Shown here: piece after piece, positions 1-6,059 of the stretch
Layout: each line of letters opens with the position of its first letter
Numbering within the stretch: position 1 is the stretch's first letter
Origin: 20CM-2-65-7 sp035943355
GTDB lineage: Bacteria > Gemmatimonadota > Gemmatimonadetes > Gemmatimonadales > GWC2-71-9
DNA length: 11,159 nt
Reading direction: 5' to 3'
Assembly: GCA_035943355.1 (NCBI GenBank)
Contig: DASZCG010000293.1
Coordinates: 1-11,159, forward strand
Translations under genes and position numbers: made by a program
The notes under the pieces: generated by a model
Told to the model about the DNA's origin: nothing
Databases searched by the model: none
Seen by the model: only the letters and a program-made list of their open reading frames with translations

Positions 1-1
1 G

Positions 2-1180
2 CTCCAGGGCGACCTGATTCTCTACGGACGCGGCGATCCTACCTGGTCGGAGCGCTGCTACACGGTCGATACGCTGGCGCCCGGCGGCTGCGACTCCACC
101 TGGACCGCGGTGGACGCGATCGCTGAATCGCTGCGGGTGCATGGCCTGAAACGGGTGACGGGCAGGATCGTGGGCGACGGATCGTATTTCGAGCCGACGC
201 TGACGCACTGGGGATGGAATTCGTTCGATCTCAACTGGTGGTATGCGGCGCCGGTCTCAGGACTCGGTTTTCACGACAACAGCGTGGACTTCCAGATCAC
301 GCCGGGCGCCGCCGTCGATCAGCCGCCCACGATCACCTGGAATCCGTCCCTGAGCCTGTTCACGTTCGAGAATCGGGCGCGTACGGTGCCGGCGGACTCC
401 GGAACCACGATTGGCGACAATTTCTTTCGCAAACCGGGCACGCTCGACATCTGGGCCGAGGGAACGGTGGCCCTGGGCCGGACGCCCTGGATCGAGAGCT
501 TTGCGCTGCCCGATCCCAACCTGTATGCGGCGCGCGCCCTGGAGGAGTCGCTACAAAGGAAGGGCATCGCCGTAGAGGGCGGCTCCGCCGGCACGACCGA
601 TTCGATGGCGTATCGCGCGCTGCGCTGCTGCGGCAACCCGCTGGCCGAGTACCACGGCCGGCCGCTGCCTGACATCATTTTCCCGATCCTCAACTCCAGC
701 CAGAACTGGTTCGCCGAGATGCTGCTCAAGACTGTCGGGCGCGAGGTGGGCGACACGGGCAGCTGGGCAAAGGGACTGGAAATCGAGAAGCAATTCCTGA
801 TCGATTCGGTCAAGATCGACTCGACCGCGTTCGCGCTCGAAGACGGTTCAGGGCTGTCGGCCGGGAATCTCGTGACGCCGCACGCCTTCGTGCAATTGCT
901 GACCTACATGTATCGCCACCCCAAGCGCGCGCCCTTCATCGCCGGCCTGCCGCGCGCGCAGCAGCGCGGCTCGCTGCAGCGCCGCTTTCAGGGAACGCCG
1001 CTGGAGGGGCGCGTTCTCGCAAAAACGGGATCGATCAACCGGGTGAACACGCTGTCAGGCTACATCGAAAAAGCCAATGGGCGTGTAATCACATTCTCGA
1101 TTCAGGCAAACGCACACAACGTACCGACGAGGCAGATGCTCGCCCACATTGATTCGCTGGTCGTGCAACTGGCACGGTGA
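2..1180 (+). CDS. dacB: D-alanyl-D-alanine carboxypeptidase / endopeptidase, PBP4 type (peptidase S13), 5' truncated by window
   Basis: Penicillin-binding protein 4 family enzyme that trims or cleaves D-Ala-containing peptides of peptidoglycan in the periplasm. The reading frame is open from base 2 and gives 392 visible residues, so the signal peptide and the SxxK nucleophile motif lie upstream of the window. The visible start reads GDLILYGRGDPT, a conserved stretch before the inserted domain of this family. The second active-site motif SxN is Ser-Gln-Asn at 698-706, within NSSQNWFAEML. The third, KTG, is at 1022-1030 within LAKTGSINRVNTLSGY. Order and spacing fit PBP4, whose usual length is near 480 residues. 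A GTG at 110 is internal to the domain and is not the start. The stop at 1178-1180 faces the stop of the minus-strand reductase across 2 nt, with no separate terminator visible. Family assignment is firm; carboxypeptidase versus endopeptidase activity cannot be decided here. Confidence 0.92.
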   Translation, partial: LQGDLILYGRGDPTWSERCYTVDTLAPGGCDSTWTAVDAIAESLRVHGLKRVTGRIVGDGSYFEPTLTHWGWNSFDLNWWYAAPVSGLGFHDNSVDFQITPGAAVDQPPTITWNPSLSLFTFENRARTVPADSGTTIGDNFFRKPGTLDIWAEGTVALGRTPWIESFALPDPNLYAARALEESLQRKGIAVEGGSAGTTDSMAYRALRCCGNPLAEYHGRPLPDIIFPILNSSQNWFAEMLLKTVGREVGDTGSWAKGLEIEKQFLIDSVKIDSTAFALEDGSGLSAGNLVTPHAFVQLLTYMYRHPKRAPFIAGLPRAQQRGSLQRRFQGTPLEGRVLAKTGSINRVNTLSGYIEKANGRVITFSIQANAHNVPTRQMLAHIDSLVVQLAR

Positions 1181-1182
1181 CG

Positions 1183-2205
1183 TCAGTCGTCCTTCTGCCC
1201 AAAGAGCGCCATGTTCGACGAGTGCCCCGGCATGACTTTCGCGCTGGGATTCAAGAAGTGCGCGATCTGATTGACGGCAATGCAGGCCTCGGAGAACCCC
1301 GTTGCGATGAGCTTGAGCTTCCCCGGATAGGTCGTGATATCCCCGGCGGCATAGATGCCGGGGATGTTCGTTTCCATGGTCTGCGCCACCTTGATGTCGC
1401 CCTTCTCGATCTCGAGCCCCCACTCGGCGATCGCGCCGAGTGAGGAGATGAAACCGAGCTGCGGAATCACGCAGTCCATAACGAGTGTCTCTTCGTCCTT
1501 GGTCTTGTTATTGACGATCGTGACCCGCTCTATTCTGCCGGATCCGGCGATTTCCTTCAGCTCCCAGAATGTGCGGAGCTCCATCTTGCCGGCGGCTGCC
1601 AGCGCCTGGACCTGATCGACCGTCGCCTGATGCGCGCGGAAGCCGTCGCGCCGGTGAATCATCACAATCGACTTCGCTATCCCCAGCAGGTTCACGGCCC
1701 AGTCGAACGCGGAATCCCCGCCACCCACGATGAGGATCCGCTTGCCGGCGAACACCTGCGGATTCAGCACGCGGTCGTGCAGCCCTTTGTCGTTCCACCG
1801 GTCGACGTCTTTGAGCGGCAGTTTGCGCGGCGTGAAGGCGCCGATCCCGCCGGCGATCAATACGGTGCGCGACGGATACTCGTCTTTGTCGGTCGCGATC
1901 GTGAACTCGGGCTTGCCGTTTTCCTCGCCGCGCCGCAGCCCGGCGACTTTCTCACCGAGCCGGACCTGAGGCTTCCACTGGAGGCCCTGCTCCGCAAGAC
2001 TTTTTACCAGGTCTTTGGCGAGGATCTTCGGGAAGCCCGCGACGTCGAAGATGTATTTCTCGGGATACAGCGCGGTGAGTTGTCCGCCGACCTGATCGAG
2101 ATTGTCGATCAGACGGTGCGACGCGCCGCGCATGCCGGCGTAGAACGCGGCGAACAGGCCCGTCGGGCCCGCCCCGATGATCGTGATATCTTTCGCGTCT
2201 TGCAT
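1183..2205 (-). CDS. Ferredoxin/flavodoxin--NADP+ reductase, type 2 (thioredoxin-reductase-like, YumC family)
   Basis: FAD-dependent oxidoreductase of 340 residues, expected to pass electrons between NADPH and ferredoxin or flavodoxin in the cytoplasm. The N-terminal FAD motif GAGPTG is at residues 11-16, followed by DQVGGQLTALYPEK. The NADPH-binding motif GGGDSA is at 161-166 and HRRDGFR at 184-190. A second FAD-contacting segment, GIYAAGDI, is at 283-290, and the C-terminal PGHSSNMALF tail is typical of this family. The CxxC redox pair of true thioredoxin reductases, normally just before the NADPH motif, is absent: the only cysteines are isolated, in MDCV and EACI. Length matches YumC-type FNRs. 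The start is fixed: on this strand an in-frame TAG lies at 2226-2224, with no other start codon between it and the ATG at 2205-2203. No Shine-Dalgarno precedes the ATG. The 5' end overlaps that of the divergent lipoprotein gene. Its physiological electron partner is not evident from the neighbours. Confidence 0.93.
   Translation of the reverse strand: MQDAKDITIIGAGPTGLFAAFYAGMRGASHRLIDNLDQVGGQLTALYPEKYIFDVAGFPKILAKDLVKSLAEQGLQWKPQVRLGEKVAGLRRGEENGKPEFTIATDKDEYPSRTVLIAGGIGAFTPRKLPLKDVDRWNDKGLHDRVLNPQVFAGKRILIVGGGDSAFDWAVNLLGIAKSIVMIHRRDGFRAHQATVDQVQALAAAGKMELRTFWELKEIAGSGRIERVTIVNNKTKDEETLVMDCVIPQLGFISSLGAIAEWGLEIEKGDIKVAQTMETNIPGIYAAGDITTYPGKLKLIATGFSEACIAVNQIAHFLNPSAKVMPGHSSNMALFGQKDD
2187..2192 (+). 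promoter_or_regulatory. Possible -10 element (TANNNT) for leaderless lipoprotein transcript
   Basis: TATCTT lies 7 nt before the TTG start at 2200, and no purine-rich Shine-Dalgarno occurs between them. This is the geometry of leaderless promoters known from Deinococcus and others, where TANNNT sits at about -12 to -7. No -35 box is evident and the motif is degenerate, so this is inference only. TTG is an unusual start for leaderless translation, which counts against it. Confidence 0.25.
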
Positions 2206-3123
2206 CGCGCGAACGCTAGCGTCCTAATCGGTCTCGGGCTACTGGCGTGCGCCAGCAGCGGAGGAGGACCCCGCGCCGCGCTGGGATGGAGCCTGGGCGG
2301 CGAGGCGCACGTCTTCGTGGCCGATGACCGCTTTGCGCGTGATTTCTACCGCGAGCTCACCGGCTCCGGCCGGTTGCAGGATACCCTGGAGGGCCATCCG
2401 CTCATCGCGGTGGAACCGCGCACTGTGCGCGGCGCGACGGTGCTGTCGGCCCGCGGCGCCGCGCCCGCCCGGCTCACGCTGGTCCGCTTCCACGCCGCGC
2501 AGACGTGTGGAGCCACGAGCGTCGTGACCGAGCTGGTGCTGGCGTTCCCGCCCGGCAGCGGTGCGGGACGCATTACGCCGCCGTCTCACGTCACGGTCGT
2601 CGCGCTGCTCGACGGGCCACCCTATGCGAACAGCGCCCGTCCTCAGGGCGCCTCGCTCTCGCGGTCGAAAGCGCTCGAGCTCGTCCGCCAGGTGGCGCAG
2701 CGCGCCCAGACCCGTGGGACGCTGCTCGGGTCGTTCACGCTCGACCCCGACAAGGCGGCAGACGCCGGTGAAGTCATCACGGTGAGCAAGGGCCGGTATG
2801 CCGTCGGGTTTCGCGCGCGCTTTCTCGGAGCCGAAGACGACACACTGCTGGTCACCGGCGTGGCAGTCACGGACACCGGCGCCAGGAACCTCCGCTGGGT
2901 GGTGCGGCCGGTGCGTTCGCGACTCGCGAATGGCATGATGGCATCAGGAACCGGGGCGAGCCGGTATTCGCTCCGCGGCGCCGTGGCCGGCGAGGGGAAA
3001 GGAGTATTCCTGCTGCTCGACGAGATCGCCGACGTTGCGCCGCGCGATTCACGCGCCACCGCTGTCGATCCCGAGACCGGGCGCGTCGTGGCGGCGCAGC
3101 CGCTCGCGCTTCGTTGCCCGTGA
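2200..3123 (+). CDS. Predicted lipoprotein of unknown function, TTG start
   Basis: I do not recognise a family for this 307-residue protein. The frame is open far upstream inside the reductase gene, but a TTG at 2200 begins a convincing lipoprotein signal peptide: Met-His-Arg, a hydrophobic run VLIGLGLL, then the lipobox LLAC with the lipidated cysteine at residue 17 and a small-residue tail ASSGGG. No other start codon would keep this peptide intact. The mature part is rich in beta-type segments and small residues, with no membrane helices after the signal and only two further cysteines (in QTCGAT and in the C-terminal LRCP), which could pair. It ends 45 nt before the adenosyltransferase gene on the same strand and may be cotranscribed with it. 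No Shine-Dalgarno precedes the TTG. Lipidation and export are inferred from the sequence; any function is unknown. The start is the weakest part of the call because it overlaps the divergent reductase start by 6 nt. Confidence 0.7.
   Translation: MHRANASVLIGLGLLACASSGGGPRAALGWSLGGEAHVFVADDRFARDFYRELTGSGRLQDTLEGHPLIAVEPRTVRGATVLSARGAAPARLTLVRFHAAQTCGATSVVTELVLAFPPGSGAGRITPPSHVTVVALLDGPPYANSARPQGASLSRSKALELVRQVAQRAQTRGTLLGSFTLDPDKAADAGEVITVSKGRYAVGFRARFLGAEDDTLLVTGVAVTDTGARNLRWVVRPVRSRLANGMMASGTGASRYSLRGAVAGEGKGVFLLLDEIADVAPRDSRATAVDPETGRVVAAQPLALRCP
2213..2218 (-). promoter_or_regulatory. Possible -10 element (TANNNT) for leaderless reductase transcript
   Basis: On the minus strand TAGCGT lies 7 nt before the ATG of the ferredoxin-NADP reductase. 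The 7-nt spacer (TCGCGCG) has no Shine-Dalgarno. The arrangement is the same as at the lipoprotein and glcD starts. The hexamer is a poor match to TATAAT (first two bases and last base only), so it is a weak candidate taken alone. Confidence 0.25.
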
Positions 3124-3159
3124 CGATACGTTGCAAACGGTGCGCGGTGCGCACTATCC

Positions 3160-3164
3160 AAGGA
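3160..3164 (+). promoter_or_regulatory. Ribosome binding site of the adenosyltransferase gene
   Basis: AAGGA ends 4 nt before the ATG at 3169. It supports that start and contrasts with the SD-less starts of the reductase, lipoprotein and glcD genes. It lies in the 45-nt gap (3124-3168) after the lipoprotein stop. Confidence 0.6.
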
Positions 3165-3168
3165 ATGC

Positions 3169-3720
3169 ATGAAGATCTATACCAAAACAGGTGACGCCGG
3201 AGAGACCGGGTTATTCGGCGGCGGCCGCGTCTCCAAAGACGACCCGCGCGTGCGCGCGTACGGCGACGTGGACGAGGTGAACGCCGCGATCGGGCTCGCC
3301 GCGGCGCTCGACCCGGCGGACTTCCTGGCGGCGGCGCTGCAAACCATGCAGCGCGATCTCTTCACCATCGGTGCCGAGCTCGCGACGCCGGATCCCGCCA
3401 AGATGGATACGGTGCGAGCCAAGCGCGGCCCGCCCATTGGCCCCGCCGCGGTCGGCGCGTTGGAAGACTGGATCGACGCGCACGAGACAAAATTGCCGCC
3501 GCTCAGGAATTTCATCCTGCCTGCGGGGACGCCAAAAGCCGCGGCGTTCCACCTGGCCCGCACGACGTGCCGGCGCGCCGAACGCTCCGTGGTAGCGTTG
3601 TCGCGCGACCAGACGATCAATCCCGTCATCATTCACTATCTCAATCGCCTGTCGGACCTGCTATTCGTGCTCGCGCGCGCCGTGAACCAGCAGGCCGGCC
3701 AAGCCGACATCGCGTGGTGA
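3169..3720 (+). CDS. pduO: Cob(I)yrinic acid a,c-diamide adenosyltransferase, PduO type
   Basis: ATP:cob(I)alamin adenosyltransferase that transfers the 5'-deoxyadenosyl group of ATP to cob(I)alamin or cobyrinic acid a,c-diamide, making adenosylcobalamin in the cytoplasm. At 183 residues it has the normal length of a single-domain PduO-type enzyme. The N-terminal ATP-binding signature YTKTGDAGETGLFGGGR spans residues 4-20, followed by YGDVDEVNAAIG at 31-42. The C-terminal signature ARTTCRRAER is at 130-139, with the conserved arginines R131, R135 and R136 and E138, followed by YLNRLSDLLFVLAR at 157-170. The terminal Trp fits family members. The start is ATG at 3169 with AAGGA 4 nt upstream. 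The stop overlaps the aroB start, so the two are almost certainly cotranscribed and translationally coupled. No B12-dependent enzyme, B12 transporter or cobalamin riboswitch is visible nearby, so whether it serves salvage or de novo synthesis is unknown. It is distinct from the BtuR/CobO and EutT families. Confidence 0.93.
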   Translation: MKIYTKTGDAGETGLFGGGRVSKDDPRVRAYGDVDEVNAAIGLAAALDPADFLAAALQTMQRDLFTIGAELATPDPAKMDTVRAKRGPPIGPAAVGALEDWIDAHETKLPPLRNFILPAGTPKAAAFHLARTTCRRAERSVVALSRDQTINPVIIHYLNRLSDLLFVLARAVNQQAGQADIAW

Positions 3721-4820
3721 CGGTCCGCGTCCCGCTCCGGGAGCAGCGGGATGCCTCCTACGACATCCTCATTGGATCGGGTCTCGTCCGCGAGCTGGAC
3801 ACGATCCTGGCGCGCGACTGCCCGGCGGCCGCATATGCGGTCATCTCGGATTCCCACGTCGGGAAGCTCTATGGCGAGTCGCTCACGAAACAGGTTTCCG
3901 GTGCTGGGTGTCCGGTAGAGCTGTTCACGTTCCCCGCCGGTGAATCGAGCAAGACGCGAGAGACGTGGGCAATGATTTCCGATCAAATGTTGGCCGCGCA
4001 CTTTGGCCGCGACTGCGCTGTGATCGCGCTCGGTGGCGGCGTTGTGAACGACGTCGGCGGGTTCGTCGCAGCGACGTATCTGCGCGGCGTGCCGCTGGTC
4101 CAGGTCCCCACGTCGCTGCTGGCGATGATCGATTCGTCGATCGGCGGCAAGACGGGCGTGGATGTGCCCGCCGGCAAGAACCTGCTGGGGGCGTTTCATC
4201 AGCCGCGCGTCGTGGTCGCCGATCTCGACCTGCTGGGCTCGCTCTCGAGCGTGCAGCTCTCGGCAGGTCTCGCGGAAGCGGTAAAGCACGGCGTGATCGC
4301 CGACGCCGAGTACTTCTCGTTTCTCGAGCACGAGTACGCGGCAATCTTCGCAAAGGACGCCCGCGCCTTGGAGCGCCTCGTGCAGCGCTCGGTCGAGATC
4401 AAAGCCCACGTGGTTGCTCAGGACGAACGCGAGGCGGGCAAGCGCGTGATCCTCAATTTCGGTCACACGATCGGTCATGCGATCGAGGCGACGTCGACGT
4501 ACGAGGTGCTGCACGGCGAGGCCGTGGCGATGGGGATGGTATACGAGTCGCGCCTCGCGCAAACGCTGGGGATCGCGGCGCCGGGGACGGCCGAACGAGT
4601 CAGCACGGTTCTCGAACGGCTGCATCTGCCACTCGATCGACCCGATGGAAGCAGCGTGGATGACCTGATCGAGGCCATGCGGTCGGACAAGAAGGTCCGC
4701 GGGGGCGAAATCCGCTTGGCACTGCCCAGTAAGATCGGGGTTGCGCACGGAAACGATGCGGCGGGCTGGACTGTGGGGGTCGACGAATCATCGCTACGTC
4801 AAGTTCTGGTCAACACATAG
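3717..4820 (+). CDS. aroB: 3-dehydroquinate synthase
   Basis: Second enzyme of the shikimate pathway: it converts DAHP to 3-dehydroquinate using catalytic NAD+ and a divalent metal, in the cytoplasm. From GTG 3717 it has 367 residues, the usual family length. FPAGESSKT at 72-80 and the glycine-rich NAD-binding segment LGGGVVNDVGGF at 105-116 are present, followed by PTSLLAMIDSSIGGKTGVD at 131-149 with Lys145. Predicted metal ligands are Glu187 in AEAVKHG, His250 in NFGHTIGHA and His266 in LHGEA; the 16-residue His-His spacing equals that of the Aspergillus enzyme. The GTG overlaps the TGA of the adenosyltransferase gene (GTGA, 3717-3720); an adjacent GTG at 3714 is the only close alternative. 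One oddity is Asn111, where the family usually has Gly (GGGVVGD). Transcription probably continues from the adenosyltransferase gene. No clear terminator follows the stop. Confidence 0.96.
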   Translation: MTVRVPLREQRDASYDILIGSGLVRELDTILARDCPAAAYAVISDSHVGKLYGESLTKQVSGAGCPVELFTFPAGESSKTRETWAMISDQMLAAHFGRDCAVIALGGGVVNDVGGFVAATYLRGVPLVQVPTSLLAMIDSSIGGKTGVDVPAGKNLLGAFHQPRVVVADLDLLGSLSSVQLSAGLAEAVKHGVIADAEYFSFLEHEYAAIFAKDARALERLVQRSVEIKAHVVAQDEREAGKRVILNFGHTIGHAIEATSTYEVLHGEAVAMGMVYESRLAQTLGIAAPGTAERVSTVLERLHLPLDRPDGSSVDDLIEAMRSDKKVRGGEIRLALPSKIGVAHGNDAAGWTVGVDESSLRQVLVNT

Positions 4821-4910
4821 CCCACATTCCTTTCCACCTCTCCACACCCGTGATCTCATCCTTCGGATTGAGTCGTCGCACACTGGATCATTCGTGTCCA
4901 CACGCTATTT

Positions 4911-4927
4911 TCCACAGGAACTGTGGA
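4911..4927. repeat. Perfect inverted repeat of two DnaA-box-like cores
   Basis: TCCACAG at 4911-4917 and CTGTGGA at 4921-4927 are perfect 7-nt inverted arms around GAA. The arms lie inside the oppositely oriented DnaA-like boxes 4908-4916 and 4922-4930, so this is more likely a paired protein-binding site than an RNA hairpin; the loop is only 3 nt and no T tract follows. Confidence 0.6.
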
Positions 4928-4990
4928 TAGTGGACAAACTGCGGAATCAGCATCGGGCGAACAATTTGTGATGTGGAAAACTGCGATAAT

Positions 4991-5019
4991 TTGCACCAAA
5001 TGGCAGGAAGTCCTATATT
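4991..5019 (+). promoter_or_regulatory. Predicted sigma-70-type promoter of the sigma factor gene
   Basis: TTGCAC at 4991-4996 and TATATT at 5014-5019 are separated by 17 nt, the optimal spacing. The -10 box matches TATAAT at five of six positions; the -35 matches only the TTG of TTGACA. The expected transcription start is near 5026, leaving a leader of about 70 nt before the ATG at 5098. The exact DnaA-like box at 4972-4980 ends 10 nt upstream of the -35, and another (5061-5069) falls in the leader, so DnaA-type regulation is possible. Confidence 0.5.
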
Positions 5020-5083
5020 GGCGCGTGTTTAGTGGGCCTTTTTGGCGGCAAGTCACGCCCGTTTCCACACACAACATGGGTTC

Positions 5084-5089
5084 GGGGAG
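5084..5089 (+). promoter_or_regulatory. Ribosome binding site deciding the sigma factor start
   Basis: GGGGAG ends 8 nt before the ATG at 5098. It favours this start over the in-frame GTG at 5032, which would add 22 residues unlike other sigma factors and has no comparable site. Confidence 0.7.
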
Positions 5090-5097
5090 TCCTCTGC

Positions 5098-5991
5098 ATG
5101 GCTAGGTCGACCAACGGCAAGGCAAAGGCATTTTTCCGTACTACCCCCTCCGGCGCATTCGACCAGTACCTGCAAGACATCCAGAAGTTACCCCTCATCA
5201 AAGATCCAGCGGAAGAACGGCGTCTCGCTCGTCGCGTGCAACGCGGCGATGAAAAAGCCGCCGAGCGTCTCGTCACCGCCAACCTCCGTTTCGTCATCTC
5301 GTACGTCAAAAAATATCAGGGCCATGGACTCGATCTTTCGGAGCTCGTCGCGATCGGCAACGAGGGACTGCTCAAGGCCGTCAAGAAATTCGATCCCGAC
5401 CAGGGCGTAAAGTTCATTTCCTACGCGGTGTGGTGGGTGCGCCAGGCGGTGCTGAAGGCGCTCGCCGAGCAGACGCGCAGCGTGCGCATCCCGCTCAACC
5501 AGAACTCGCAGCTCATCCGCATGAGTCGCACCGAGACGTATTTGTCGCAGGAGCTCGGCCGCGAACCCACCGACAACGAAATCGCGCGGGCGCTGGAGGA
5601 TTCGGTCGAGAACGTGCGCACCGCGCGCCGCATGACGGCGGCGGAGCTGTCGCTCGACGCGCCGGTCGATCGTTCCGACAAGGATGCGGCGACGCTGGGC
5701 GAGCGGTTCGCGGGTCAGGAAGGCGGCGAGATCGAAGAGCGCACCGACGGCAAGCTGATGCGCGAATTCATCGATCGCATCTTCCAAAAATACCTGACAC
5801 CGCGCGAGCGCAAGATCCTCTATCTCTACTACGGACTCGAAGAGGGCAGCGAGGCGATGACGCTCGAGAAGATCGGCGCGCTGATGGGCGTTACCCGTGA
5901 GCGCATCCGGCAGATCAGAGAGCGCGCCTTCGAGAAGCTGCGCGAATCGCCGGATGGGAAGGCTCTTAAAGGCTTCTGGCGAGCCGCCTGA
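5098..5991 (+). CDS. rpoD: RNA polymerase sigma factor, sigma-70 family (RpoD/SigA-like, no region 1.1)
   Basis: Promoter-recognition subunit of RNA polymerase, 297 residues. Region 1.2 covers about residues 20-50 (FDQYLQDIQKLPLI onward). Region 2 runs from about 55 to 130, with LRFVISYVKKYQ and the core-binding segment LDLSELVAIGNEGLLKAV, then the -10-recognition helix with FISYAVWWVRQAVLKAL at 106-122. Region 3 starts at IPLNQNSQLIRM. Region 4 includes YLTPRERKILYLYYGL and the -35-binding helix-turn-helix MTLEKIGALMGVTRERIRQI at 254-273. Region 1.1 and the large non-conserved insert of proteobacterial RpoD are absent, as in primary sigma factors of Bacteroidetes and relatives. Strong conservation of regions 2 and 4 and a solitary, promoter-rich setting without an anti-sigma gene suggest the housekeeping factor, but a group 2 sigma cannot be excluded. 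The gene stands alone between a regulatory region and a terminator hairpin. Confidence 0.92.
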   Translation: MARSTNGKAKAFFRTTPSGAFDQYLQDIQKLPLIKDPAEERRLARRVQRGDEKAAERLVTANLRFVISYVKKYQGHGLDLSELVAIGNEGLLKAVKKFDPDQGVKFISYAVWWVRQAVLKALAEQTRSVRIPLNQNSQLIRMSRTETYLSQELGREPTDNEIARALEDSVENVRTARRMTAAELSLDAPVDRSDKDAATLGERFAGQEGGEIEERTDGKLMREFIDRIFQKYLTPRERKILYLYYGLEEGSEAMTLEKIGALMGVTRERIRQIRERAFEKLRESPDGKALKGFWRAA

Positions 5992-6009
5992 CGAGACGCC
6001 GTGAGATGT

Positions 6010-6041
6010 GAGGGGCCGGGAAGAAAGCTTCCCGGCCCCTC
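6010..6041 (+). terminator. Terminator-like hairpin after the sigma factor gene
   Basis: A perfect 14-bp GC-rich stem (GAGGGGCCGGGAAG at 6010-6023 and its complement at 6028-6041) with an AAAG loop lies 18 nt after the sigma factor stop. The following bases GTCGCTTAGTATATA contain no real T tract, so termination may be weak or factor-assisted, or the hairpin may protect the 3' end. It ends only 18 nt before the glcD ATG, so it insulates the glc operon from the sigma gene. Confidence 0.75.
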
Positions 6042-6047
6042 GTCGCT

Positions 6048-6053
6048 TAGTAT
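6048..6053 (+). promoter_or_regulatory. Possible -10 element for a leaderless glcDEF transcript
   Basis: TAGTAT (matching TANNNT) ends 6 nt before the glcD ATG, so the expected +1 is the A of the ATG. Between the terminator stem and the ATG there is only TATATAGGC-type sequence and no good Shine-Dalgarno. The 18-nt gap after the hairpin leaves no room for a conventional promoter plus leader, unless transcription starts upstream and reads through the hairpin. No clear -35 box is seen. Confidence 0.4.
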
Positions 6054-6059
6054 ATAGGC

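Larger units (their letters stand above)
4833..5069. promoter_or_regulatory. Cluster of DnaA-box-like sequences between aroB and the sigma factor gene
   Basis: The pentamer TCCAC or its complement GTGGA, the core of the DnaA box, occurs eight times in about 240 nt: at 4833, 4841, 4897, 4911 and 5064 on the + strand, and at 4923, 4930 and 4973 as the complement. Two copies match the relaxed consensus TTWTNCACA exactly: TTTTCCACA at 4908-4916 (+) and at 4972-4980 (-). Two more have one mismatch: CTATCCACA at 4922-4930 (-) and GTTTCCACA at 5061-5069 (+). Others, such as 4838-4846 and 4894-4902, have two. The 4960-5020 part is AT-richer than the surrounding genes. The cluster could be a DnaA-controlled promoter region, a DnaA-titrating site, or part of an origin. 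The sequence shows the motif density; DnaA binding is inference. Confidence 0.55.

Noticed and set aside
1630..2199. Long upstream extension of the lipoprotein frame antisense to the reductase gene
   Set aside because: The extension lies opposite a well-supported reductase and looks like a GC-rich shadow frame. The signal peptide begins at TTG 2200.
3131..3158. Promoter-like TTGCAA and ACTATC in the gap before the adenosyltransferase gene
   Set aside because: The spacing is 16 nt but the -10 is poor, and the implied start would fall within the ribosome binding site, which would inactivate it.
3636..4748. 370-codon minus-strand open frame opposite aroB
   Set aside because: Shadow of aroB, whose metal ligands and NAD loop are all in the + strand frame.
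4855..4872. Small hairpin (CTCATCC / GGATTGAG) as an aroB terminator
   Set aside because: Only seven pairs with a bulged T and no following T tract; too weak to call.
5032..5097. GTG at 5032 as the sigma factor start, adding 22 residues
   Set aside because: The extension does not resemble sigma factor N-termini and would start only a few bases after the predicted transcription start. GGGGAG 8 nt before ATG 5098 gives a better start.
4821..5097. Calling the DnaA-box region the chromosomal origin
   Set aside because: No dnaA, dnaN, gyrB, rpmH or parAB nearby and no skew data available by eye. Kept as a hypothesis in the findings only.
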